This document shows, piece after piece, positions 1 to 6,551 of a DNA stretch of 6,551 nt. A model generated the notes under the pieces. The model saw only the letters and a program-made list of their open reading frames with translations, was not told the origin of the DNA and did no database searches. How positions within the stretch are numbered: position 1 is the stretch's first letter; the number at the start of each line of letters is the position of its first letter. The stretch is taken from assembly GCA_937871155.1 (NCBI GenBank), contig CALMXV010000077.1:1-6551 (forward strand), read 5' to 3'. The stretch is from an uncultured Taibaiella sp. GTDB taxonomy: Bacteria > Bacteroidota > Bacteroidia > Chitinophagales > Chitinophagaceae. The position numbers and the translations under genes were made by a program.

Positions 1-1040
1 TCATCATTACTTGCTGCTTCTGCCACCAAGAGGTCGGGTAATGAAAACCCTTTGTTGTTGCCTTTATTAGTCTCCCAATTATCTTTATTGACGCCTATGA
101 TAAATACATGTTCAAATTCATGTCCTTTAGCGCTATAAGCAGTGTAAAAGCGCACTCCATCTTTGTTTTGTACCGATCGTTGAATGGATAATGCAATTTT
201 TTCATCTTGCATTTTTTTAATGATAGCAAGAAAATCAGCTATAGTAATTCGTGGTTTTTTATCACATTCTTGTTTGATAAATTCAAAAAATGTATGCAGC
301 ACTTGCATGTCCCATATTTGACTATCTCCTTGCATCGCCCATGCAATTACGCCACCATCATAAATGATTTTTTGAAACAACATGGGTAAGGTGAGTGAGG
401 TAACCTCCCGAATCCATGTTTCCAATTGATCACCCAATTTACTGATAGCGGTAGCAGTATTCAACTCCAATGTTTGAAGTAGCAAATTGTCGTGAAGTAA
501 GAATCTCCAATACTTATGTTTTGTGTTTTTTTCTTGTAAGTATAAGCTAAGAGTTGCAATATCTATCGGGTCAATACCCAAGAAGGAGCTATGTAAAATA
601 GGAAATAGATACACTTCGCCACTTAATGGTTTGGAGACTTCTGCTTGTAAATATGAAAAGACTTGTAACAATTGCTGCACTAACGGTAAGTCAAGAATAT
701 TGACGGGTTTTCGTACCCAATAAGGAAGCTGTTCTCGCTCCATCTGGGCAATTAACGATGCTGCTTGTTTGTGATTTTTATACAATACGGCTACATCACT
801 TAATGGTACTCCGGCAGCTTGTAAGGCTTTTATTTTTTCAATTATATGTAGCCCCTCATGTACTTCGTTGTGATAAATAACTACTGAGGGTTCTACCGCC
901 TGTTCTGTCTTGAAGCGCGGATGTGCCGAAGTAATATGCTTATTAAGGTTTAGGTATTTTAGTGTATTTACTAATCGTTGTTTGTTGTGTTCAATGGTGA
1001 TCATAGAGCGGTCTAGCACCAACTGTGTAGAACGATAGTT
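1..1040 (-). pseudogene. UvrD/Rep-family helicase, continuation after the stop (motifs IV-V), cut by the window edge
   Basis: Reading the minus strand from 1040 downwards, in the same frame as the N-terminal part, gives 346 uninterrupted codons that run off the left edge. It begins NYRSTQLVLD, the motif IV block of UvrD-like helicases. In PcrA/UvrD its arginine contacts the ATP gamma-phosphate. It continues through a helical 2A/2B-like region and reaches a motif V-like segment, YTAYSAKGHEFEHVFIIG (about 146-93), followed by NKDNWE. Motif VI and any C-terminal domain lie outside the window. In Bacteroidota many relatives carry a C-terminal PD-(D/E)XK nuclease-like domain, which cannot be checked here. 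No frameshift is needed: one TAA (1043-1041) is the only interruption. The first ATG after the stop is at 1004, thirteenth codon of this segment, with no ribosome-binding sequence, so separate translation is doubtful. I label it a pseudogene part because of the stop. A base-calling error or a very recent mutation is also possible. Confidence 0.75.
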
Positions 1041-1043
1041 TTA
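1041..1043 (-). other. In-frame TAA stop codon inside the helicase frame
   Basis: The minus-strand codons read ATA GTA CTG ACA TAA AAC TAT CGT TCT, that is I-V-L-T-stop-N-Y-R-S. Helicases of this type normally have a variable residue between LT and NYRS, so a single substitution from AAA, CAA or GAA would produce this stop. TAA is also the normal terminator of nhaA, the CoA-transferase gene, pssA and dnaN in this window, so the codon has not been reassigned in this organism. Confidence 0.9.
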
Positions 1044-2102
1044 TGTCAGTACTATGATTTTTATAGTGGCTTTATGCTGTTCTACAAACTGTTTGATGTA
1101 CTTTAACCGAGCCCCTTGAAACTGAAAGATAGATTGGTCATCATCACCCACTACAAAGAGATTGGGGTTCTCCCAATAGTCAGCAATTAGGCTGAGAAGT
1201 TCACTTTGAGAGCCACTCGTATCTTGAAACTCATCTACCAATAAATATTGAAAGCGCTCTTGTTGCAACTGTAAGAGATCTTGATTTTCTTTAAATGCTT
1301 TTACTACCCAAAGAATCATATCACTAAAATCATACAGTCCTAGGCTTGCCATACGCTGCACATACGCATCGAAAAGCTCCGAAGCGGCTCTGGTACGCTC
1401 CATTTTATCTTTGGCTTTATTGAAATCATTTTGCTTTAGGTCGCCAGCTTTTATACCTTTTGAGGCATTACTTCTTTTATAAAGAAACGTTTCACGATGT
1501 TGGATATCTTCGAGATAAAGGTCAATAGAAGTACTGATAGTTTCAGCATTCCAGTTTTCAGACTTCATTAAATCGAAAAGGAACAATAAGTTTTTAGCAT
1601 CATTATAAATATTTCCTTTTAGTTTTCTCAACAAGTTGCTGGAAGGGATATTTTCAATGACATGGTAAATGACCTCCATTCGTTCCAGTTCAGTAGCAGG
1701 TTGTAAATCCCTCGCTCCGAAATACTCCATATTGGATTGAATAATACTATTACAAAAAGAGTGGAAGGTGTGTATGTTGACTTTATGAGCGGCTTCTCCA
1801 ATAATGCTAAGCAGTCTTTTGCGCATGGCTATCGCACCTTCATCAGTAAAGGTGAGGCAAAGAATTTCGTTGGGTTTTACTAGTACATCACTCCGAAGTA
1901 AATTGGCAATTCGCATCGATAATACTTCGGTCTTTCCTGTGCCGGGACCGGCTATTACCATCACCGTACCATCTATAGCATCAACAGCTTTTTTTTGTTG
2001 TTCATTCAGTTCTTGGTAGCGTTTTAGAAAGAGGGCTTCGTTATGTAATTGCATAATTTTAAAGTTCGATAAAAATTGCAATTGTTGAAGTTTTCCCTTC
2101 AT
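1041..2102 (-). CDS. UvrD/Rep-family SF1 DNA helicase, N-terminal part, ending at an in-frame TAA
   Basis: This is the N-terminal 353 residues of an ATP-dependent 3'-5' DNA helicase of the UvrD/Rep/PcrA superfamily, cytoplasmic proteins that unwind DNA in repair and recombination. Visible motifs in order are the Q-motif region LNEQQKKAV (about 32-40), Walker A AGPGTGKT (51-58), motif Ia LCLTFTDEGA (81-90), motif Ib NIHTFHSFC (109-117), Walker B/motif II LLVDEFQDTS (287-296) and motif III VVGDDDQSIFQFQGA (317-331). The frame then reads VLT and meets TAA exactly where NYRS of motif IV should follow, and NYRS is the next in-frame sequence after the stop. Full-length relatives run to several hundred residues more, so this is a truncated or disrupted gene. 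The ATG at 2102 is the first in-frame start after an upstream TAG. An ATG at 2054 (MQLHNEALF, residue 17) is an equally good start and may be the true one. Neither has a Shine-Dalgarno sequence. It is divergent from nhaA. The family call is firm; the exact subfamily is not. Confidence 0.9.
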   Translation of the reverse strand: MKGKLQQLQFLSNFKIMQLHNEALFLKRYQELNEQQKKAVDAIDGTVMVIAGPGTGKTEVLSMRIANLLRSDVLVKPNEILCLTFTDEGAIAMRKRLLSIIGEAAHKVNIHTFHSFCNSIIQSNMEYFGARDLQPATELERMEVIYHVIENIPSSNLLRKLKGNIYNDAKNLLFLFDLMKSENWNAETISTSIDLYLEDIQHRETFLYKRSNASKGIKAGDLKQNDFNKAKDKMERTRAASELFDAYVQRMASLGLYDFSDMILWVVKAFKENQDLLQLQQERFQYLLVDEFQDTSGSQSELLSLIADYWENPNLFVVGDDDQSIFQFQGARLKYIKQFVEQHKATIKIIVLT

Positions 2103-2176
2103 AACAATTTTTACATAATACTAAGTAAGGGTTAAAATTCAGTATTAGATGTTGTTATAAAGCCTCAAGCAAACTA

Positions 2177-2211
2177 TTGTCAAATCGAGTGCAGGCATTT
2201 TATTATTTTTG
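2177..2211 (+). promoter_or_regulatory. Candidate Bacteroidota-type promoter for nhaA
   Basis: TATTTTTG at 2204-2211 matches the Bacteroidota -7 consensus TAnnTTTG exactly. A TTG at 2177-2179 could serve as the -33 element, but the 24-bp gap is a few bases longer than usual. A start site just downstream would give nhaA a leader of about 85 nt. I found no riboswitch-like structure in that leader. The match is seen directly; promoter function is inferred. Confidence 0.4.
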
Positions 2212-2302
2212 AAACAAGGTGTGTAGAAAGCTATACGATGTAATAGGCTGTAGTTTTTAGCATACCATCAGCACTCCTCCTACAATTATTATTAAACCAA
2301 TC

Positions 2303-3637
2303 ATGCATTCTAATAACGACTCTTCTGCTTCCACGCCTCTACAAAAGATTACGTATCCAATATTGCAATTTATTCAACAAGAAAAATCAGGAGGTATTGT
2401 CTTAGGAATAAGCGTAGTGGTGGCAATGTTGTTGGCTAATTCTACTTGGTCAGCAGCGTATTTTCATGTATTAGAGTATCCGGTAGGATTGTTGGTGAAT
2501 GGCGAACCTGTTTTTAATTTCAGTCTGCATCACTGGATAAACGATGGCTTAATGTCTATCTTCTTTTTTGTTGTCGGGTTAGAGTTAAAACGAGAGTTAG
2601 TAAACGGAGAGTTGTCGCAACCTAAAAAAGCCTTATTACCCATCGTCGCAGCGTTTGGAGGCATGTTGGTGCCTGCTTTAATTTATCTATTCCTCAATCC
2701 AACAGGCGAAGTGCATAGTGGATGGGGCATTCCTATGGCTACAGATATTGCCTTTGCATTAGGGGTGTTGTTTTTGTTAGGCGATAGAATACCGGTAGCT
2801 CTCAAAGTTTTTCTAACAGCATTAGCCATTGTAGATGACTTAGGAGCCGTATTGGTGATTGCTTTTTTTTATACATCCACTATTTCAATGGTGAACCTTT
2901 TGGCGGCTTTAGGGTTTTTAGCAGTAATGTTTATCGCCAATAGAATGGGCGTAAGAAATGTGCTTTTCTATGCACTGATAGGAATCTTTGGAGTTTGGAT
3001 TGCCTTTTTACTTTCGGGTATTCATGCTACTATAGCTGCAGTGCTAGCTGCATTTATGATTCCGTCTAAGGTGACGATAAGTGAAAAGAAAATCGTTCAA
3101 AAAATACAAAAAGCCCTCCATCGTTTTAGTGCTGAAGATGTCAATGAGAAAAAGCCTTCTTTAACTTCCGATCAAATCTATCATTTAGAACAGCTGAGAA
3201 CATTCACTACACAGACCTTACCGCCCTTACAACGATTAGAACATCGCTTGCATCCTTATGTTACTTTTTTAGTCATTCCAATTTTTGCTTTAGCTAATGC
3301 CGGTGTTTCATTAGAGATAGACGGTTCTTCACTTTTCTCTACAAATGTTTTTTTAGGAGTAGCATTGGGGTTGTTGGTAGGCAAAGTGGTAGGTGTTGTA
3401 GGTTTTACCTGGTTGTTGGTTCGATTGAAAGTGTCACCTTATCCGAATGGGATGAACTTTCAAAAGCTGTTGGGACTTGGCTTTTTAGCTGCGATTGGCT
3501 TTACCATGTCGCTATTCATTACCACACTAGCCTTTGAGCATGAAGTGTATCAAGTGCAAGCAAAAATGGGCATTTTTGTGGCTTCAATCATTGGCGGAGT
3601 GATAGGTTATTGGCTTCTTAGTCGCACACAATCATAA
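2303..3637 (+). CDS. nhaA: Na+/H+ antiporter NhaA
   Basis: This inner-membrane antiporter exports Na+ (or Li+) in exchange for protons (2 H+ per Na+ in E. coli) and so supports pH and sodium homeostasis. The 444-residue protein has the hydrophobic profile of the 12-helix NhaA fold. Family signatures are present: GLELKREL (92-99, equivalent to the E. coli pH-sensor residues E78/R81/E82), MATDIAFALG (145-154, with T147/D148 matching T132/D133), ALAIVDDLGAV (173-183, with D178/D179 matching the ion-binding pair D163/D164), LSGIHAT (237-243, with H241 matching H225) and the lysine of LVGKVVG (K361, matching K300). All key residues are intact. A hydrophilic, charged stretch of roughly 60 residues (about 256-316) separates helices VIII and IX and makes the protein longer than the 388-residue E. 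coli protein. The ATG at 2303 fits the expected cytoplasmic N-terminus and has no Shine-Dalgarno sequence, as is usual in Bacteroidota. The gene is divergent from the helicase and followed 113 bp later by the CoA-transferase gene, with no clear terminator between them. Confidence 0.96.
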   Translation: MHSNNDSSASTPLQKITYPILQFIQQEKSGGIVLGISVVVAMLLANSTWSAAYFHVLEYPVGLLVNGEPVFNFSLHHWINDGLMSIFFFVVGLELKRELVNGELSQPKKALLPIVAAFGGMLVPALIYLFLNPTGEVHSGWGIPMATDIAFALGVLFLLGDRIPVALKVFLTALAIVDDLGAVLVIAFFYTSTISMVNLLAALGFLAVMFIANRMGVRNVLFYALIGIFGVWIAFLLSGIHATIAAVLAAFMIPSKVTISEKKIVQKIQKALHRFSAEDVNEKKPSLTSDQIYHLEQLRTFTTQTLPPLQRLEHRLHPYVTFLVIPIFALANAGVSLEIDGSSLFSTNVFLGVALGLLVGKVVGVVGFTWLLVRLKVSPYPNGMNFQKLLGLGFLAAIGFTMSLFITTLAFEHEVYQVQAKMGIFVASIIGGVIGYWLLSRTQS

Positions 3638-3693
3638 TCAAATCATGCAATCATTAGGATGATGTATCTCAATCAAGAGAACTAATTGGGTCA

Positions 3694-3724
3694 TTCTAAA
3701 TACTCCATCATCAACTTAGATTTG
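3694..3724 (+). promoter_or_regulatory. Candidate Bacteroidota-type promoter for the CoA-transferase gene
   Basis: TAGATTTG at 3717-3724 is an exact match to the TAnnTTTG -7 element. At the expected distance upstream there is only a weak TTC (3694-3696) instead of TTG. A start site about 5-8 bp downstream would leave a short leader of around 20 nt before the ATG at 3751. It would also place the upstream in-frame GTG (3724) inside the promoter, which supports the ATG as the real start. Confidence 0.4.
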
Positions 3725-3750
3725 TGCTGTTTTTAAAACCAAATTATTAT

Positions 3751-5028
3751 ATGAATATTTGTTATTGTAGCGCTGAAGAAGCCGTTAAAATTGTTAAGAA
3801 TGGAGATCGTGTTTTTATACATGGTAGTGCGGCAACACCCGTACCATTAGTGAATGCACTTTTACAAAGAAGCCATGAGATAAAAGAAGTGGAGTTAGTA
3901 GCCATCAGTACATTTGGCGATTTTGATTGGAACCATGCTAGTGTCAAAGAAAATTTTTACCTCAATTCACTTTTTGTTTCCGCCAATATTAGAGAATGGG
4001 TGAATAGTCCTTATGGAGATTATGTACCCGTTTTTTTAAGCGAAACACCCCGATTGTTTTCAGAAGGTATTTTACCGGTAGATGTGGCAATGCTTCATGT
4101 TTCCCCTCCGGATATTCATGGGTATTGTACACTAGGCACTTCAGTTGATGCCGCAGTTGCAGCCACTAAAGCAGCTAAGAAAATCATCGCCTTAGTAAAT
4201 CCTAATATGCCACGCACCCATGGTGATGGTCAAATTCATTACACACGAATGGAAGCTATGGTTTGGGCTGATATTCCTTTACAAGAGGTCAACTATGCAG
4301 AGAAAATAAATGATGCTTCCAAAAAGATAGGTGCATACGTTGCCAGCTTAATAGACGACCGTTCTACCTTGCAAATGGGAATTGGAGCAATACCCGATGC
4401 TACGCTCAGCTTCCTTACCCATCATAAAGACCTAGGAGTACATACAGAAATGTTTTCAGATGGTATTGTGCCTTTGGTAGAAAGTGGTGTAGTAACCAAT
4501 GCTTATAAAAAAGTAGTACCGGGGAAGCTGGTGACCTCGTTTATTGTTGGCACCAAGAAGGTGTATGATTTTGTGAACGACAATCCTATGGTGTCCTTCA
4601 AAGATGTTTCTTTTGTGAATGATACAGCCATCATTCGTAAAAACCCAAAAGTAGTAGCTATCAATAGTGCCATCGAACTAGACCTTACCGGTCAAATATG
4701 TTCCGACTCTATTGGTACCTATCAATATTCCGGTATTGGTGGTCAAATGGATTTTATGCGTGGTGCCAGCTTATCGGAAGGCGGCAAGCCTATCATTGCG
4801 CTTCCTTCTACTACCACCAAAGGAATTTCTAGAATCGTACCGCAGTTGAAATCTGGTGCAGGAGTAGTAACCACAAGGGGACATGTACATTACATCGTTA
4901 CAGAATATGGAATCGTGAATCTTTATGGCAAGAACCTAGAGCAGCGAGCTAAACTACTTATCAGCATCGCACATCCTGATCATCGTGAGGCATTGGAGAA
5001 AGCCTATTATGAACGATTTAGAAGATAA
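3751..5028 (+). CDS. Acetyl-CoA hydrolase / 4-hydroxybutyrate CoA-transferase family protein
   Basis: This cytoplasmic class I CoA-transferase-type enzyme either moves CoA between an acyl-CoA and a carboxylate (for example acetate) or hydrolyses acetyl-CoA. The 425 residues cover both family domains. The N-terminal half has GDRVFIHGSAATP (18-30) and HVSPPDIHGYCTLGTSVD (116-133). The C-terminal half has QMGIGAIPDA (208-217), GVHTEMFSDG (229-238), SGIGGQMDFMRGA (327-339) and the conserved end region VTTRGHVHYIVTEYG (373-387). Glu233 in HTEMFSDG aligns with the glutamate that forms the enzyme-CoA thioester in 4-hydroxybutyrate CoA-transferase, so the active site looks complete. I chose the ATG at 3751 because the family usually starts just before this point. 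The GTG at 3724 would add nine atypical residues and overlaps the promoter motif. No metabolic partner gene lies nearby, so the substrate cannot be told. Acetate/succinate or butyrate-type CoA transfer is at least as likely as simple hydrolysis. Confidence 0.92.
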   Translation: MNICYCSAEEAVKIVKNGDRVFIHGSAATPVPLVNALLQRSHEIKEVELVAISTFGDFDWNHASVKENFYLNSLFVSANIREWVNSPYGDYVPVFLSETPRLFSEGILPVDVAMLHVSPPDIHGYCTLGTSVDAAVAATKAAKKIIALVNPNMPRTHGDGQIHYTRMEAMVWADIPLQEVNYAEKINDASKKIGAYVASLIDDRSTLQMGIGAIPDATLSFLTHHKDLGVHTEMFSDGIVPLVESGVVTNAYKKVVPGKLVTSFIVGTKKVYDFVNDNPMVSFKDVSFVNDTAIIRKNPKVVAINSAIELDLTGQICSDSIGTYQYSGIGGQMDFMRGASLSEGGKPIIALPSTTTKGISRIVPQLKSGAGVVTTRGHVHYIVTEYGIVNLYGKNLEQRAKLLISIAHPDHREALEKAYYERFRR

Positions 5029-5051
5029 TCTTTCAGCTCTTTTGATTCAAT

Positions 5052-5080
5052 AGCTCCTTCCGTGGCGAAGGAGTTTTTTT
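5052..5080 (+). terminator. Rho-independent terminator of the CoA-transferase gene
   Basis: CTCCTTC (5054-5060) pairs with GAAGGAG (5067-5073) around the 6-nt loop CGTGGC, and the stem can extend by a G-T and an A-T pair at its base. It is followed at once by seven T residues (5074-5080). It begins 23 bp after the stop codon of the CoA-transferase gene. The pssA stop codon lies just beyond the T tract on the other strand. In that direction the hairpin has no T tract after it, so it would be a weaker terminator for pssA. Confidence 0.85.
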
Positions 5081-5082
5081 AT

Positions 5083-5856
5083 TTAAGCCTTGGCAACACT
5101 AGGTGAAGGTTTAAACACTAGCGATAAAACAACGTATAGTGACATAAACACTAAAGACGCCGACCATCCTAGAAAGGGAACCGCAACCAGCCCGCCAAGG
5201 AGTAAGAGGATTCTTGGCAACCAAGACTTCAAGGTTTTATCTTCCGGCAACAACTTAAAGAAACGAATCTTGCTTACCATCAACCAACAGAGCAAGGCAA
5301 CAATGGAATAGAGCAACCAAGGCTTATAGAAATAACTTAACAATGGATTTTGCCATTGCATCAAAGGAAAGGTTGCTACAAACAAACCGATAGCCGGCGT
5401 AGGCATTCCTATAAAATAATTAGTTTGTTCGGTGGAAGTTTGGTTGAAGATCGCTAATCGCAACGCAGCAAAACAGGCAAGGAATAATGCCGGACTCATC
5501 AAAAATAAACTGACCTCCATAGCATCCGGCTGCGTGATATGTGCTGCCCAAAGCATTTTGAAAAGAATCATAGAAGGAGCTACTCCAAACGAAACCAAAT
5601 CAGCTAAGCTATCTAAGTCTTTACCCAATGGAGAATATACTTTTAAGGCTCTTGCAGCAGCACCATCCAACATATCAAATAGGGCAGCCATGAAGATGAA
5701 TAGACTGGCAATATAGGGTTGTTCGATAGCCGGAACTTCTACATAAGTAGATATATCGAAATTGGTATTGAAGTTTTGGGCACCTAAGATGTAGGTGATC
5801 GCAATGCAACCACAAAAGAGGTTGGCAAGAGTCAGTGCATTTGGTAAGTGCTTCAT
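5083..5856 (-). CDS. pssA: CDP-diacylglycerol-serine O-phosphatidyltransferase
   Basis: This integral membrane enzyme makes phosphatidylserine from CDP-diacylglycerol and L-serine, the committed step towards phosphatidylethanolamine. The CDP-alcohol phosphotransferase signature D-x2-D-G-x2-A-R-x8-G-x3-D-x3-D is complete: D61, D64, G65, A68, R69, G78, D82 and the last aspartate D86, which provide metal binding and catalysis. The N-terminus KHLPNALTLANLFCGCIAI, the following LVSFGVAPS (87-95) and GMPTPA (150-155) are typical of the PssA branch rather than PgsA. Several hydrophobic helices follow up to residue 248, and the short tail is polar. The segment ALRLAIFN (131-138) has isoleucine where many PssA proteins have a basic residue (RLARFN). 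The 257-residue length is normal. The ATG at 5856 fits the family start. Upstream I see only an imperfect -7 element (TAGCTTTA, 5904-5897). The gene is convergent with the CoA-transferase gene and separated from dnaN by a terminator. Confidence 0.94.
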   Translation of the reverse strand: MKHLPNALTLANLFCGCIAITYILGAQNFNTNFDISTYVEVPAIEQPYIASLFIFMAALFDMLDGAAARALKVYSPLGKDLDSLADLVSFGVAPSMILFKMLWAAHITQPDAMEVSLFLMSPALFLACFAALRLAIFNQTSTEQTNYFIGMPTPAIGLFVATFPLMQWQNPLLSYFYKPWLLYSIVALLCWLMVSKIRFFKLLPEDKTLKSWLPRILLLLGGLVAVPFLGWSASLVFMSLYVVLSLVFKPSPSVAKA

Positions 5857-5941
5857 GAAGTCGTTTAATTCAAAAGATTTTTGTCGATAAACAAGCTAAA
5901 GCTAGTAGCTATCAATTCGCTAAGACTTTATAATGGATGCT

Positions 5942-5983
5942 TTTTGAAAAAGGGCTTTACAGATGGTTACTGTTTAGCCCTTT
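5942..5983 (-). terminator. Hairpin terminator downstream of dnaN
   Basis: AAAGGGCT (5949-5956) pairs with AGCCCTTT (5976-5983). Inside, a TT/TT internal loop leads to a second 4-bp stem, ACAG (5959-5962) with CTGT (5970-5973), closing a 7-nt loop. On the minus strand the stem runs straight into five T residues (5951-5947), about 40 bp after the dnaN stop codon. A T-rich run also follows on the plus strand (5986-5993), but no gene is read into the hairpin from that side. It should stop dnaN transcripts before pssA, which argues for a separate pssA promoter between 5857 and 5941. Confidence 0.8.
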
Positions 5984-6021
5984 CGTGTTTTTTATAAATA
6001 ATGTTAGAGAAATCTATTCGA

Positions 6022-6551
6022 TTAGACACCAATCATCAAAGGCATCAACAACATCATCAGCTCTTCGTTTTCTGCTTTTACTACCGGACGAAAAATGCCC
6101 GCTCTTGTTGGGGTGCTTAGGTTGAGTTCTACTTCATCGCCTTGTAAATTGTTCACCATTTCTATCATCAGCTTAGCATTAAAGGCTATTTGCATATCCT
6201 CACCACTATACTGGCAGCTGAGTACTTCTTTCCCTTCAAAAGAAAAGTCAATATCCTGTGCGTTCATTTGTAATGAATTTCCATTGATGTCAAGTACTAC
6301 TTGGTTGGTGGTCTTATTCGCAAAAATGATTAACCTTTTTAATGCACTGATAAACTCAACACGGTTCACGATCATTTTGTAAGGGTTGTCGGCAGGTATT
6401 ACTGCACGATAATCAGGGAAACGTCCCTCTATCAAACGACAACTTAGATAAATGTTGTTGCTGGTAACAAAAAAGTGGCTTGAATTATACGCCAAAGTCA
6501 GTTGGGTATCATCAGCAGATAAGCTGGTACGTAGCTGTTGTAAAGGCTTTT
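6022..6551 (-). CDS. dnaN: DNA polymerase III subunit beta (sliding clamp), C-terminal part
   Basis: This is the ring-shaped processivity clamp that tethers the replicative polymerase and many repair proteins to DNA. The window holds the last 175 codons of about 370. The gene is cut by the right edge and begins outside the window. The frame opens with KPLQQLRTSLSADDTQLTLA, the end of domain II, and continues through the typical RLIEGRFPDYRAVIP block. In E. coli the proline of RFPDY helps form the pocket for clamp-binding peptides. All of domain III follows, including NRVEFISALKRL and GDEVELNLSTP. It ends in LLMPLMIGV, matching the MPMRL-like C-terminus that completes the pocket, with two extra residues. 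There is no gap or frameshift. A TTG at 6495 is an internal leucine codon and not a start. Transcription should end at the hairpin at 5942-5983. Confidence 0.95.
   Translation of the reverse strand, partial: KPLQQLRTSLSADDTQLTLAYNSSHFFVTSNNIYLSCRLIEGRFPDYRAVIPADNPYKMIVNRVEFISALKRLIIFANKTTNQVVLDINGNSLQMNAQDIDFSFEGKEVLSCQYSGEDMQIAFNAKLMIEMVNNLQGDEVELNLSTPTRAGIFRPVVKAENEELMMLLMPLMIGV

Noticed and set aside
207..723. Short plus-strand reading frames opposite the helicase (207-389 and 523-723)
   Set aside because: They lie antisense to a frame with clear helicase features, have no recognisable domain and no start signals. Similar antisense frames opposite the N-terminal helicase part, the CoA-transferase gene, pssA and dnaN were dropped for the same reason.
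1041..1043. Reassigned TAA codon (alternative genetic code)
   Set aside because: nhaA, the CoA-transferase gene, pssA and dnaN all end at TAA in positions that match their families' normal C-termini, so TAA is a working stop in this genome.
2274..2280. CTCCTCC in the nhaA leader, resembling an anti-Shine-Dalgarno sequence
   Set aside because: It is too short to be significant, has no complementary partner near the nhaA start, and Shine-Dalgarno pairing is not used by the genes in this window.
3629..3667. Repeated AATCA-like units and a 5-bp ATCAT/ATGAT hairpin after nhaA
   Set aside because: The repeats are irregular and AT-rich, and the hairpin is short with no T tract, so I do not call a terminator or repeat array.
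3724..3750. GTG start nine codons upstream of the CoA-transferase ATG
   Set aside because: The added residues do not resemble the family N-terminus, and the GTG lies at the end of an exact TAnnTTTG promoter motif.
6493..6495. TTG as a start codon for a short 157-residue protein
   Set aside because: The frame stays open upstream to the window edge and that upstream sequence matches DnaN, so this is an internal leucine codon of a truncated gene.

Overview
The window looks like ordinary chromosomal DNA from a member of the Bacteroidota, plausibly near the Chitinophagaceae/Sphingobacteriia. The DNA is AT-rich. No start codon has a convincing Shine-Dalgarno sequence. Two candidate promoters carry the Bacteroidota-type -7 element TAnnTTTG. 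The helicase, PssA and DnaN also read like proteins of that phylum. The taxonomic call is inferred from these traits and not from any search.

Layout from left to right: (1) positions 1-2102, minus strand, hold a large UvrD/Rep-type superfamily 1 DNA helicase whose 3' end lies outside the window. Its reading frame is interrupted once, by an in-frame TAA at 1041-1043 directly before the motif IV sequence NYRS. The same frame then stays open for 346 codons to the window edge. (2) After a 200-bp divergent intergenic region comes nhaA (2303-3637, plus), a Na+/H+ antiporter with all key residues. (3) An acetyl-CoA hydrolase/4-hydroxybutyrate CoA-transferase family gene (3751-5028, plus) follows with its own candidate promoter and a clear rho-independent terminator. 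(4) pssA (5083-5856, minus) encodes CDP-diacylglycerol-serine O-phosphatidyltransferase and converges on the CoA-transferase gene. (5) dnaN (6022 to beyond the right edge, minus) encodes the C-terminal half of the DNA polymerase sliding clamp and ends at a strong hairpin terminator.

The genes do not form one pathway. They cover DNA replication and repair (helicase, clamp), ion and pH homeostasis (NhaA), CoA-ester metabolism and phospholipid synthesis (PssA). Each seems to be its own transcription unit. I see no mobile element, CRISPR array, tRNA, rRNA or riboswitch, and no sign of a new multi-gene system. The one observation that clearly deserves a second look is the in-frame stop codon in the helicase.
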